From Pseudomonas yamanorum (GTDB lineage Bacteria > Pseudomonadota > Gammaproteobacteria > Pseudomonadales > Pseudomonadaceae), in the NCBI RefSeq assembly GCF_013386765.1, contig NZ_JACARE010000018.1:190440-254439 (forward strand): 64,000 bases of DNA, given 5' to 3'. This document shows positions 56,008 to 64,000 of this stretch, one piece after another. A model generated the notes under the pieces. That model was not told where the DNA came from. It ran no database searches and was given only the letters and a program-made list of their open reading frames with translations. The position numbers and the translations under genes were made by a program. The stretch's first letter is position 1. Each line of letters opens with the position of its first letter.

Positions 56008-56162
56008 AACCATTGCCCCAATCCTAAGGGTAAATGGTCTTCGTCTTCGTAAAGCTGGCTGGCGAAATCCTCCGCGCCGTCAGCCTCAATCGAGGCGGAT
56101 TTCTTTTCAGCAACAGCCATCTCCGCGCCCCAGAAAACGTGACAGTCAGTCAGCTGGTTCAT
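56004..56162 (-). CDS. Small open frame coupled to the pentapeptide gene
   Basis: From ATG 56162 a 52-codon frame (MNQLTDCHVFWGAEMAVAEK, then an acidic part ending LPLGLGQWL) ends in TGA that overlaps the pentapeptide ATG at 56007 (ATGA). The frame stays open about 15 codons upstream with basic residues, so it could be the C-terminal end of a lost larger gene. No family was recognised. GC content is higher than in its neighbours. Coding is plausible because of the coupling, not certain. Confidence 0.4.
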   Translation of the reverse strand: MNQLTDCHVFWGAEMAVAEKKSASIEADGAEDFASQLYEDEDHLPLGLGQWL

Positions 56163-56233
56163 GTCCGATCTCTTAAAGCGTGCTTGAACATTGCGCTTAA
56201 ACCCTCGCCTTAGATCCTATGATAATTCTCCAA

Positions 56234-56821
56234 TTACATGAGGATGATGGGATGGAACTCCAAAAAAGAGTGATCGAAATCTAACTCTAGCAATTTCTCT
56301 TTGTACGCTTCTCCAATGATGATATTGAACGCTCCTCCCCAGCCCACCAAACGAAAGACCTCAGCACTCTCAGGGATTTTTTCGGCGATCAGTACCGGTT
56401 CGAAAAAAAAACGTCCTCTTGGATTTTGCCATTCCTTGGCCACGTGATCTTCGGGCCAGGCTTCGTATTTGGATAAGGCCCAATCGACGCAGTCGACATA
56501 ATTGTAGGCATGCAAGAGTCGGTAACGTACTTTTTGGCTTTCGTGGGTGATGCGCAAATATTGCACACGCTCGGTCGCCAGGTTATCCAGCCCTTTAATA
56601 GACTCATCGAATACGAAGAAGTCCGCTCCGATTGTGTTGACCGGGGCGGTTATACCGTCGACAAGAATTTCATAATGCAGCGGTTTCAAATTGCACGGTG
56701 CTCGGCTATTGGAAAGCGCTATGTCATCGACCTCTTCGCCCTTGTAAATGAGCTCTCCAAGATTGACGTAACCATCCCATTTCTCACTGCTGACATTTGG
56801 ATTGAGCTTGAAATAGTTCAT
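56234..56821 (-). CDS. Imm11-family (DUF1629) immunity protein
   Basis: The 195-residue protein MNYFKLNPNVSSEKW... follows the Imm11/DUF1629 pattern: an N-terminal MxYFxLxPN strand, ADFFVFDESIKGLD near residue 66 and a C-terminal RLVGWGGAFNIIIGEAYKEKL segment near 156. Imm11 proteins protect against several polymorphic toxin tips in the Rhs and contact-dependent systems. Its ATG overlaps by one base (TAATG) the stop of a short frame that reads as the end of a toxin, so this immunity gene arrived joined to a toxin module now lost. Confidence 0.75.
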   Translation of the reverse strand: MNYFKLNPNVSSEKWDGYVNLGELIYKGEEVDDIALSNSRAPCNLKPLHYEILVDGITAPVNTIGADFFVFDESIKGLDNLATERVQYLRITHESQKVRYRLLHAYNYVDCVDWALSKYEAWPEDHVAKEWQNPRGRFFFEPVLIAEKIPESAEVFRLVGWGGAFNIIIGEAYKEKLLELDFDHSFLEFHPIILM

Positions 56822-56934
56822 TAATCAACCATCCTCAAAATTTTGTTAAGAGCGGATGTGGGGTCTAGCGCTTTCTTTTTAAGCTCTGCGAGCTCCGCTT
56901 TATTAACTCTGCTTTGGAATTCATAATCAAATCG
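56821..56934 (-). pseudogene. C-terminal remnant of a lost toxin tip
   Basis: This 37-codon frame is blocked upstream by TGA and ends TAA, overlapping the imm11 start as TAATG. It reads RFDYEFQSRVNKAEL, AELKKKALDPTSALN, KILRMVD and has no start codon of its own. A toxin ending in the first base of its immunity gene is the normal arrangement for Rhs and CDI cassettes, so the piece is best read as the tail of a displaced toxin tip (rhs-CT) left with its immunity gene. The toxin type cannot be told from so short a piece. Confidence 0.55.
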
Positions 56935-57301
56935 TCAGCTCAAAAGCGACATTGCCTAAACGATTTTTGACCTTGTAACTGTTTTCATGAAGTTCTGCAT
57001 TTTTGAAAAAATCACTTCGATCAATGAAACTTGGAATCTCATGCATCCAAGTTTTGTTTTTTGTTGGCCCCTGTACATCGCAATACCAGCTTTCTCCGAC
57101 TTCTGCGTTCAAGAGCCTGAAAATAGTGATTCTGTGCTTTTTGTTTTTACTGTTTTTTGCTAGTTTTTTAATAGGGGTCTCCAGCTGAAAATGCGCGTCT
57201 AGGACGCCGTCAGCAGTAGAGTTTATGATTTCAACAGTGGTCTCGTTGTTTCCTTTTTTTGTGGCAATATAAATGAGCGCACTTCGTAATATCTCTAACA
57301 T
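56927..57301 (-). CDS. Second half of a probable split immunity-like gene
   Basis: The 124-residue frame begins MLEILRSALIYIATKKGNN, continues in strand-rich low-GC sequence with ESWYCDVQGPTKNKTWMHEI near residues 69-88, and ends RLGNVAFELTI. Its ATG lies within the last codons of the preceding gene, one base out of phase, in an A6 run. Read through that run, the two frames join without a gap into about 215 residues with a single continuous helix at the junction, so it may be a frameshifted single gene. No family recognised; probably immunity by context. Confidence 0.5.
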   Translation of the reverse strand: MLEILRSALIYIATKKGNNETTVEIINSTADGVLDAHFQLETPIKKLAKNSKNKKHRITIFRLLNAEVGESWYCDVQGPTKNKTWMHEIPSFIDRSDFFKNAELHENSYKVKNRLGNVAFELTI

Positions 57302-57573
57302 TTTTTGTCTTGGCTGAGACGATCTAAGGATAAAAAATGTTTCAAGTCGAAGTCTTCTATGAATATGTTTGTCACGCCCAGCACATTATCAAACAAGTCT
57401 TCGTCGCCGCGGGGGCCTAAAGAAACAACGATTTTACTACTGCCGTTAATGTTCACCTTGGGCAACAGTGTCATGAATATCTGCGTGATGTGGTGGCCCA
57501 GATGGCGGATACGAATGCCCTCATTCAGGGCGGCCTCGTCACTTTCTTGTAGGATAAGTATATTCAGATTCAT
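57295..57573 (-). CDS. First half of a probable split immunity-like gene
   Basis: The 92-residue frame starts MNLNILILQESDEAALNEG, continues with VVSLGPRGDEDLFDNVLGV near residues 49-67, and ends DRLSQDKKC. The stop comes straight after an A6 tract (GAC AAA AAA TGT TAG). A minus-one shift there continues into the next frame (MLEILRSAL...). Either the two are overlapping genes, the A tract has lost or gained a base, or the cell uses frameshifting. No known family; it lies in the immunity region behind the rhs gene. Confidence 0.5.
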   Translation of the reverse strand: MNLNILILQESDEAALNEGIRIRHLGHHITQIFMTLLPKVNINGSSKIVVSLGPRGDEDLFDNVLGVTNIFIEDFDLKHFLSLDRLSQDKKC

Positions 57574-57654
57574 TGCAGTGTTCGCTTCGGGCGAGTAAGG
57601 AGGTTAATTTATCTTATGGCCGTTAATCTAAATAAACCTATACCGTTATAACCA

Positions 57655-58218
57655 TTAATTTTGAGGCGAAATAATTTTACTGATGTCGGCTCCTCTCAAT
57701 TTTAATGATTTTATCGCGCTTTTAATCTCAAGTGCCGTTTCGATACCGAGAATAATGGAAGGGCTCTTTTCCTTGCCGCTACCAAAGCCAATACTTGTGA
57801 AAAACATCCCATACTCAAGTGGTTTGCCAGTTTCCTGATAAAAGATTGGGAGAGGGGCCACACAGTCAAAGTACTGATGACAGGTACTGCAGAGGTTTTC
57901 CTGCTGTTGAGCACTATAACTGATGACATGTTTTGGCCGGATGAGAAAGAGCTGTTTTTTTTCATTGATCAATGAGAAGTCAACATCCAGCTTTAAGCTT
58001 TCAATATATTCCTTGAATCGCAGTGACGCGATGAAGCGTCGATCATATGTTGCGCCAATATCAGCTTTGTTAGATGTTTTAAGCTCAGCAGGGAGGTAGC
58101 CGGGGTCGATACAGCAACCGCAGGTTTTACAAAATATATTTTCAGGTGCCCCCTCAAAAAAATAGGCATGATTATTTATGGCACTTAAGTCGTAGGCAAT
58201 GGTTAGGAATTTAGTCAC
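57655..58218 (-). CDS. Putative immunity protein of the Rhs toxin
   Basis: The 187-residue protein starts GTG in TAGTG, sharing one base with the rhs stop, the usual toxin-immunity junction. It has two cysteine pairs that could bind a metal: CKTCGCC near residue 30 and CSTC near 109, with HQYFDC following. The C terminus is Gly/Ser-rich then helical (ILGIETALEIKSAIKSL). No known immunity family was recognised. Position and coupling, rather than similarity, are the evidence that it blocks the GHH-type nuclease tip encoded just upstream. Confidence 0.7.
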   Translation of the reverse strand: MTKFLTIAYDLSAINNHAYFFEGAPENIFCKTCGCCIDPGYLPAELKTSNKADIGATYDRRFIASLRFKEYIESLKLDVDFSLINEKKQLFLIRPKHVISYSAQQQENLCSTCHQYFDCVAPLPIFYQETGKPLEYGMFFTSIGFGSGKEKSPSIILGIETALEIKSAIKSLKLRGADISKIISPQN

Positions 58219-61200
58219 TACTTTAGCCCCGGGTGTTGTGTGAAGAAGTCGATAACAGCATCTTTGTATTGTGCCCCTTTTCCTTTGTAGAAGTCAGCAA
58301 GCGCTTGGAGCCTTTCAGTCCTGGTGAAGTTTGCTTGAATTTTGGCTCCGCTGTTACCTCGTTGGGGCCGCATATGTACAGGACTCCCATTGATAATTTT
58401 TGTTTTCCCGACCAAGAAATCATTCATGTCACGGTGAAGCTGTTTGTGATCAGAGTCGGTGAGCCTAGTCAGTTTTTGGTTATGTTTGCCACCCATGAAT
58501 TTGGGATCGGAGTGATGCCCATGGTGACCACATGCCCAGCCAAAAGGATCGATCCAGGTGAATGGGTTGGGGGCGTACTGATAAAGGTTGAGCCCACCTT
58601 TCAAATCAATCGGGTCGGGTGTCGTAAAGCGACCTATGTCAGGGTCATAAAACCGAAACGTGTTGTAGTGCAGCCCGATCTCCCGATCTAGGTATTGCCC
58701 CTGAAACCGCAAATTCTGGTCTTCGATATAGGAAGGCTCGCGCTCTTCCCTCAGCGTGTTACCCCACACCCGATAAGTCGCGCGCCAAACATCATGGCCA
58801 TCGCCGTCGGTTAACTGCTCCGGCAAGCCACTGAGGTCGTTGTGGTAGTAGCGGATTTTTTGCAGCGGCCCGATACCGTCGACCCGCGCAAGGGGTTCGT
58901 ACCCCTCTTCCTCATAAATGTAGAGGCTGGTTTGACTGTGTTTATGTTCCTGCAGCAGGCGTAATCCGTCCCAGGTGAAGCGCGTTACGCCCAGTGGATA
59001 GCCATCGTTGTCATGCTCTGTTTTTTCAGTGCGACGGCCCAATGGGTCGTAGGTCATCCTGACCACATTGCCGTTTTCGTTGTGCACTTCAACTAGTCGG
59101 TTTTCTGCGTCGTAGGCAAATCGCTGCAACCCTCGAGCAGCACTACGCTTTTCAATCATTCGACCAAAAGCATCGTATTTATAGCGTTTATCTTGGTAGG
59201 TGAGCAGCCTGTTATGCCTTACCAAGCCACCCTGTAGTGGGCCGTCGAGCAGGTTGGCTGCCGCATCATAAGCAAAGGTCTCGGTCTGGCCTATCTGGTG
59301 GCTTGCGAGAATACGTTCGGTACTGTCGTAACCCAAGTGCTCTTGACGATCATGAACACGGTCAATACGCCGACGCCCGATCAGGTTATCGCTGGGATCG
59401 TAGCTGTAGTCAGTTTCAACCAACGGCGGCAACTGCCACGGTTGATCAATACTGCGGCGCTGGCGCGAGCGAACCCTTCCACTGCGGTCATACGCGGTGT
59501 TCGTTCTGAGTTGGCCCTGAGTGCGCTGCACTTCGCGATGCAGACGATCACGCTCGAAGTCGCTGATGACCTTCCCATCGAGATTCAACTGATGCAGGTG
59601 ACCGCTGCCGTAGTAGAGGCGGTTCAGCCATCGACCGTCGGGCAACTGGGTCTGAATCAGGTTCCCCAATTCGTCGTAGTGATGCTGCAAGGAGCCCGCT
59701 GTGCTTTGCTCCTGCAGCAGTTGCCCCAGCGCGTCGTAGCTGAAACCCAGTCGCTGCTGCTGACCGTCAAGCGCGGTGAACGTGACGCCGACCAGTTGGT
59801 CGTTCAGATCATGTTCATAAACGGTGGAACCGTCCGCTGTCACTTTGCTGACCAGACGTCCAACAGCATCTCGCTGAAACTGGTGCGACAACGGCGCTAC
59901 CGGTTCGCCTTCCGTCCCCGGCAGGTAGTTGACGGCGACGACATCATCCAGCGGATCATAGGTGTAGCAGCGCCGACTCTGGTCGAGGTCTTGCTGCTGA
60001 ACCATGCGGTCGCACGCATCCCACTCAAAGCGATAGCTTTCGCCGTTCTCATTGGTCAGCTTGCGCAGTCGCCCATAGGCGTCGTGATCGAACATGACTG
60101 TGCGGTTGTGCGCGTCCCAGCGTTGTTTGACCAGGCCACGCAGGTCATAGGCATAGCGCGTGGTGCTGCCGGCCGGGTCGACATGGGCCGTGAGGTAACC
60201 GCTGGTACTGCGTTGGAACTGCTCCACGCGACCGTCCGGGAGCTGGCATTCCAGCAATAACCCCTCGGGTCCGTACCGGTAGCGAACCGACTCACCTTCC
60301 GCATTGGTCTGCACCACCAGATTGCCGAAGGCGTCGTATTGATAACGGGTGGGATAACCCGAGCAATCCACCGCTTCGACCAGTTGGCTCCATTCGTTCC
60401 AATGCAGCGTTTTGGTTTTTTCGGTGGCATCGATGATGCGCACCGGCTGGCCGAACCCGTCATAGACGTAGCGTGTGCTGTTGCCCAGTGGGTCGACTTC
60501 CTCGATACAGTTGCCGCGCTGGTCGTAGCGATAATGCCAACTGTTGCCTGCCGGGTCGGTTTCCACCTGGGGCAATGCCCAATGTGCCAACCACTGTGTG
60601 CCGCTGGTTCTGGACAGCGGGTCGATCACCGCGCTCAGGTTGCCGGACTCATCGTAATTGAAGCGCCACTGGCCGTTTTGTGGATCAATCGCGCCGAGCA
60701 ACAGGCGATCTTCGTTCCATTCGAATTGCCAGGTATGGTCCAGGTTGTCGACGTAGCGGGTGATCTGGTACTGAGGGTTCCAATGCCGGGTGCTGACGCG
60801 CATCAGGCCGTCGGTCACCCGGGTAATGCCGGCGTCGAGATCGTAGTCGAAGCTGTATTCATCGCCTGCGTCTGTCCAGTGGCGACTCACGCGCCACTCC
60901 TCACCGTGGGGCCCGGACACTGCTGCCCATTGATAGAAGCAGCGCAGGCCACCCGGCAACTGGTGTTCGACCATTCGCCGGCCGTGGTCATAAGCAAAGC
61001 GTCGACGGGTTGTACCTTGCACGTCCAGGACTTCAGACAGGTCGCCGTTGCTGTCATAGCGGTAACTGACGAGCACATCGCTGCGCGCATCGAAATGTTC
61101 CTGGCGCAGGTAACGCCGTTCGATGTGGCTCACGCGCCGTGGGTGTTCGGCCGAGTAGTTCAGCTCGACGTGCATCAAGTCATGGGTGTCGCGCAGGCGA

Positions 61201-62531
61201 TGCAGCCGGCCCTGAGTGTCGTAGTCGAGAAAGATCCGCCCTTCATTGCGATCACCCAGCAGCTGCAGACGCATCCGCGCGCTGTTCAGCGGGTCGGGCT
61301 CGAACAGTCGATACAGACCGTCGATGCTCTCGATCAATACCGCGCCGTCGGCACTGCGCCTGACCGCAAGGCCTTGGCCCGGGTCGAACGCTCCGCCAAA
61401 CAACGGGATGTAGCCGATCTCCAGGCGGCGACCTTGCTCATCGATGTAGAGCAGGTTTTCGTCTGCATCTACCTCGATCGACACTTCATACGCGACGCTC
61501 CAGCCCGCACCAAAGAGGCCGTCCTGGCGTGTGTCGAGGCTGCTGTAGAAGCGCTGCCAATCTATCGGGAGCAAGCCCGGCAGTACGAAATCCAGCTCTT
61601 CATCCCCGCCGAGGATCTTGGCCCCAGTGGCACTGTGAACCGGATTGGGCGAACCATTCATGGCGCTCTTGAGCGCTGAAGTGACCTTGCTGGTTGCGTA
61701 TGAGATGGCGCCACCCACCAGCAAACCACCGACCAGGCACGGCAGCTTGGTCCAGAAGCATTTCAGGTTGCCCCGCAACGCCATCACCACGGCAATTGCC
61801 AGGCCTACGCCCGGCGTTTTTCCGCTGCGAATTTCCTGCACCACGATGGTCCCGCCACCGATGCGCACATCCGGCGAGATCAGGCCCGGGGTTGTACCAA
61901 TCTTGGCGTCGCACGTACTGCGATCGCCACTGCGCGCCGCAGGCTGGCCGTTGATGAACACCGAGCTGGACCCCTCGGCAATGAATTGCAGGGGCATGGG
62001 CGGGTGCTTGGTGCACGCCACGGTATCCAGCGGGCAAGGCTCGGTGCCGGGGGCAGGCGAGGCGACGGTCGGGCGCCACATTTGTGAGAAAAACTCCCCG
62101 GCCATGTCCAGGAAGCTGGGCGCCGGTGGCTCGCTGGGCGCGACTGGCACGGCCGTCATCTTGCCGGCGGCGCGGGCCGCCTTTTTGCCATTGATGAAGA
62201 CGTCGTCCGAGCCGCTGGTGATAAAGGCGTCGATCACCGGCGGGAACACCCAGTTGGCGGCTGACTCGCACCAACTGGATATTTTCAGATCAGCCCCTGT
62301 TAGCCCCGCGGTAATGCCTACGACGGCACCCACGACCAACACCAGGGCAACGCCGCCGGTAGCGATAGTCGCACCGGTTGTTATGGCAACAGCCGCCGCT
62401 ACCGCCAGGCAGCCCACAGTGGTGATCGCCGCATAGGCTGCCACTTCCAGTACACCGCCGAGAATATCGGCCATCACCGAGGTGTGCAGCAGTGCGTCGC
62501 CTTCGCGGGCAGCCCAGAGGTCTTCACTCAT
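58218..62531 (-). CDS. PAAR-Rhs polymorphic toxin with GHH/HNH-like nuclease tip
   Basis: The 1437-residue effector has an N-terminal region with hydrophobic segments (about 30-75; AAYAAITTVGCLAVAAAVAI) of the kind bound by Eag chaperones. A PAAR-like domain follows (about 190-240; INGQPAARSGDRSTCD), then a further hydrophobic pair (about 250-290) and the Rhs/YD-repeat cage (about 310-1325). The core ends at PFTWIDPFGW near 1322-1331. The last 105 residues are the variable toxin: GHHGHHSDPKFMGGKHNQ and LTDSDHKQLHRDM suggest a GHH-type HNH/endonuclease VII-fold nuclease. The cargo is delivered on the VgrG tip of a type VI secretion machine; the tip DNA is AT-richer than the core. Confidence 0.88.
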   Translation of the reverse strand: MSEDLWAAREGDALLHTSVMADILGGVLEVAAYAAITTVGCLAVAAAVAITTGATIATGGVALVLVVGAVVGITAGLTGADLKISSWCESAANWVFPPVIDAFITSGSDDVFINGKKAARAAGKMTAVPVAPSEPPAPSFLDMAGEFFSQMWRPTVASPAPGTEPCPLDTVACTKHPPMPLQFIAEGSSSVFINGQPAARSGDRSTCDAKIGTTPGLISPDVRIGGGTIVVQEIRSGKTPGVGLAIAVVMALRGNLKCFWTKLPCLVGGLLVGGAISYATSKVTSALKSAMNGSPNPVHSATGAKILGGDEELDFVLPGLLPIDWQRFYSSLDTRQDGLFGAGWSVAYEVSIEVDADENLLYIDEQGRRLEIGYIPLFGGAFDPGQGLAVRRSADGAVLIESIDGLYRLFEPDPLNSARMRLQLLGDRNEGRIFLDYDTQGRLHRLRDTHDLMHVELNYSAEHPRRVSHIERRYLRQEHFDARSDVLVSYRYDSNGDLSEVLDVQGTTRRRFAYDHGRRMVEHQLPGGLRCFYQWAAVSGPHGEEWRVSRHWTDAGDEYSFDYDLDAGITRVTDGLMRVSTRHWNPQYQITRYVDNLDHTWQFEWNEDRLLLGAIDPQNGQWRFNYDESGNLSAVIDPLSRTSGTQWLAHWALPQVETDPAGNSWHYRYDQRGNCIEEVDPLGNSTRYVYDGFGQPVRIIDATEKTKTLHWNEWSQLVEAVDCSGYPTRYQYDAFGNLVVQTNAEGESVRYRYGPEGLLLECQLPDGRVEQFQRSTSGYLTAHVDPAGSTTRYAYDLRGLVKQRWDAHNRTVMFDHDAYGRLRKLTNENGESYRFEWDACDRMVQQQDLDQSRRCYTYDPLDDVVAVNYLPGTEGEPVAPLSHQFQRDAVGRLVSKVTADGSTVYEHDLNDQLVGVTFTALDGQQQRLGFSYDALGQLLQEQSTAGSLQHHYDELGNLIQTQLPDGRWLNRLYYGSGHLHQLNLDGKVISDFERDRLHREVQRTQGQLRTNTAYDRSGRVRSRQRRSIDQPWQLPPLVETDYSYDPSDNLIGRRRIDRVHDRQEHLGYDSTERILASHQIGQTETFAYDAAANLLDGPLQGGLVRHNRLLTYQDKRYKYDAFGRMIEKRSAARGLQRFAYDAENRLVEVHNENGNVVRMTYDPLGRRTEKTEHDNDGYPLGVTRFTWDGLRLLQEHKHSQTSLYIYEEEGYEPLARVDGIGPLQKIRYYHNDLSGLPEQLTDGDGHDVWRATYRVWGNTLREEREPSYIEDQNLRFQGQYLDREIGLHYNTFRFYDPDIGRFTTPDPIDLKGGLNLYQYAPNPFTWIDPFGWACGHHGHHSDPKFMGGKHNQKLTRLTDSDHKQLHRDMNDFLVGKTKIINGSPVHMRPQRGNSGAKIQANFTRTERLQALADFYKGKGAQYKDAVIDFFTQHPGLK

Positions 62532-62545
62532 TGTTCAGACTCTGC

Positions 62546-62980
62546 TCAGGGGGTGACGGCAAAGTTGAGCGTGTTCTTGAGCGTTGCCCAATGTGCCGCC
62601 TCGGCAGGCCCCAGGGGCTGGGTCTTGACGTAGCTCAAGGCGATCAGGTTGCGTGTGCCGGGTATCTGCATTGCCAACTGATATTGGTAAATATTGTCGC
62701 TGCCTTTGTTGAAACGGTTCTGGACTTCAAAGGCGTCGATGTCCTGCGCCGGCCCCACCTTGATGGCTTGCGCTGGCGAATAACGAAGGTCTTTGACCTG
62801 CTGTTCGAGCTTTTTCAGCTGGCCCTCGAAGTTGTTTTGCAAGGTCTCGCCATCTGCCAACGGGCTGCGACTCACCACCAGCGTGGTGCCCAGCTTGGCG
62901 AATTTGAGAATGTTGATCGAGGTGTCCTGTACCTCAGCGTCGGGCAGGGTGAATTGGGCTTCGTTGATCAGGTAATTCAT
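62546..62980 (-). CDS. Eag-type T6SS chaperone (DUF1795)
   Basis: The 144-residue protein matches the DUF1795/DcrB-like fold of EagR/EagT chaperones: MNYLINEAQFTLPDAEVQDTS, then TTLVVSRSPLADGETLQNNF near residue 32-51 and LIALSYVKTQPLG near 112. These bind the hydrophobic N-terminal helices of PAAR-Rhs effectors and load them on VgrG. It sits between vgrG and rhs with 15- and 14-base gaps, consistent with one operon and with the hydrophobic segments seen in the Rhs product. Confidence 0.85.
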   Translation of the reverse strand: MNYLINEAQFTLPDAEVQDTSINILKFAKLGTTLVVSRSPLADGETLQNNFEGQLKKLEQQVKDLRYSPAQAIKVGPAQDIDAFEVQNRFNKGSDNIYQYQLAMQIPGTRNLIALSYVKTQPLGPAEAAHWATLKNTLNFAVTP

Positions 62981-62995
62981 GGTGGATAAATCTCG

Positions 62996-64000
62996 TTATT
63001 GACCAGCGCCGGGCTTGCCGGGAAATTTTGATTCGACGGCGGACTTGATCGTGCTTTGCACACCTTGGGCGCCGGGCACCGTGCCCTTGTCGCTGCCCAG
63101 GTTGATATCCAGTTTGCCCTTCGTCTGGATTTTGCTGCTGCCGGTGGAAAACAGATTGAACGAGCCACAGGTCAGGTTGATGTCGCCGCCAGCCTTGAGC
63201 TCGATGACGCTGTCACCGCATACCAGGCGAATACTGTCGCCGGCCTCGATGGTGTAGGTCGTGGCGGCGCTGTCGGACTTGGCACCGCCCACAATCACGG
63301 TGTCGTTGTTGCGCACAACCCGCAGGCGGTTACTACCAATCGTCACCGTCTCGTTATGCCCAATACTCTTATTCCGGTCATGCCCCACCGAATGGCTCTC
63401 ATCCACCTCAACCACGATGTCCTGATTCCGCTCGGCATGGATGTACAACTGCTCCAACCCCTTCTTGTCCTCCATGCGGATTTCATTGAAGTTGGCGGGC
63501 GTACCGCCTTTGCTGGAGCGGCTTTTCATCCCGCTTTGGGTGGCGTTTTCCGGCAAGTCGTAAGGCACGGTCTGCTCGGCGTTGTACACCCTTCCGGTGA
63601 TGATCGGCCGGTCCGGGTCGCCTTCCAGGAAGCTCACAATCACTTCCTGGCCGATCCGTGGAATCTGCATCGAGCCCCAGTTTTTCCCGGCCCAGGACTG
63701 TGACACGCGAATCCAGCACGAGCTGTTTTCGTTGGATTGGTCGTGGCGGTCCCAGTAGAAGTGCACCTTCACCCGGCCATATTGGTCGGTCCAGATTTCC
63801 TCGCCCTTGGGGCCCACCACCAGTGCGGTTTGCGGGCCTTTGACGATGGGCCGGTAGGTGTTGGCCAGCGGGCGGAAGCTCTGTTGTGCGTCGATGCAGG
63901 TGAGGGTGCTTTCGAACTGGGCCGAAGGCGCGGCGCCGCCGCTTTCGAGGCTTTCCTGGGAGATGTAGTAACGGGCGCCGACGATCAGGTATTCGCGGTT
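62996..64000 (-). CDS. vgrG: Type VI secretion spike protein VgrG (C-terminal part, cut at the window edge)
   Basis: The frame is open to the right edge, so the N terminus lies outside. The visible part starts NREYLIVGARYYISQE, then KGPQTALVVGPKGEEIWTDQYGRVKVHFYWDR (gp5-like OB fold), WAGKNWGSMQIPRIGQEVIV and the repeat-rich spike (HAERNQDIVVEVDESHSVGH, NKSIGHNETVTIG, LKAGGDINLTCG). The protein ends FPGKPGAGQ and has no extra C-terminal effector domain. It forms the trimeric tip that carries PAAR-Rhs cargo. The linked Eag and rhs genes show that this is an orphan vgrG island rather than a main T6SS cluster. Confidence 0.92.
   Translation of the reverse strand, partial: NREYLIVGARYYISQESLESGGAAPSAQFESTLTCIDAQQSFRPLANTYRPIVKGPQTALVVGPKGEEIWTDQYGRVKVHFYWDRHDQSNENSSCWIRVSQSWAGKNWGSMQIPRIGQEVIVSFLEGDPDRPIITGRVYNAEQTVPYDLPENATQSGMKSRSSKGGTPANFNEIRMEDKKGLEQLYIHAERNQDIVVEVDESHSVGHDRNKSIGHNETVTIGSNRLRVVRNNDTVIVGGAKSDSAATTYTIEAGDSIRLVCGDSVIELKAGGDINLTCGSFNLFSTGSSKIQTKGKLDINLGSDKGTVPGAQGVQSTIKSAVESKFPGKPGAGQ

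Overview
The window is 64 kb of a GC-rich gamma-proteobacterial chromosome, almost certainly from the Pseudomonas fluorescens group. This rests on the Pseudomonas-type gene content (uvrD, two-subunit pyruvate carboxylase with its LysR regulator, aspA, purEK, pstSCAB-phoU, phoBR, ubiCA, rubredoxin and its reductase, HU) and on many REP palindromes of the GTGGGAGC-GGCTTGCC type between genes. No rRNA, tRNA, CRISPR array or insertion sequence was seen.

Layout. 1-7 kb: SMI1/KNR4-like protein, Tim44-domain protein, UvrD and a dual GGDEF/EAL protein. 7-13 kb: an RpiR-type regulator with its own palindromic operator, then the pycR/pycAB pyruvate carboxylase locus. 12.8-17.2 kb: two paralogous autotransporters, one nearly without a passenger. 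17.3-19 kb: a HipA/HipB-type toxin-antitoxin pair in reversed order behind four evenly phased palindromic operators. 19-26 kb: acetyltransferases, PaiB-like protein, a MocR regulator whose linker DNA holds a cluster of DnaA-box sequences, and a polyamine operon (binding protein plus acetylpolyamine deacetylase) with an AraC regulator. 26-37 kb: asparaginase, alanine symporter, aspA, a HypT-like LysR regulator, purEK behind an attenuator-like leader, and assorted housekeeping genes.

37.6-50.7 kb is the phosphate regulon: pstS, pstC, pstA, pstB and phoU, then phoR and phoB, with Pho boxes before pstS, pstC and phoB. The genes in between encode a response regulator, an M23 peptidase and a CNNM/CBS protein. 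50.8-54.3 kb: ubiC-ubiA, rubredoxin and its reductase, and HU.

54.4-64 kb is accessory and visibly AT-richer over the immunity genes. It is a type VI secretion orphan cargo module read right to left: vgrG (cut by the window edge), an Eag-type chaperone, a PAAR-Rhs toxin with a C-terminal GHH/HNH-like nuclease, and its probable immunity gene. Beyond these lies a graveyard of unrelated small immunity-like genes, one of which still carries the last 37 codons of a lost toxin. Another is split by a one-base shift in an A tract, and a third (DUF4259) carries a nonsense codon. This region, the hip operator array, the DnaA-box cluster and the purE leader are the parts most worth following up.
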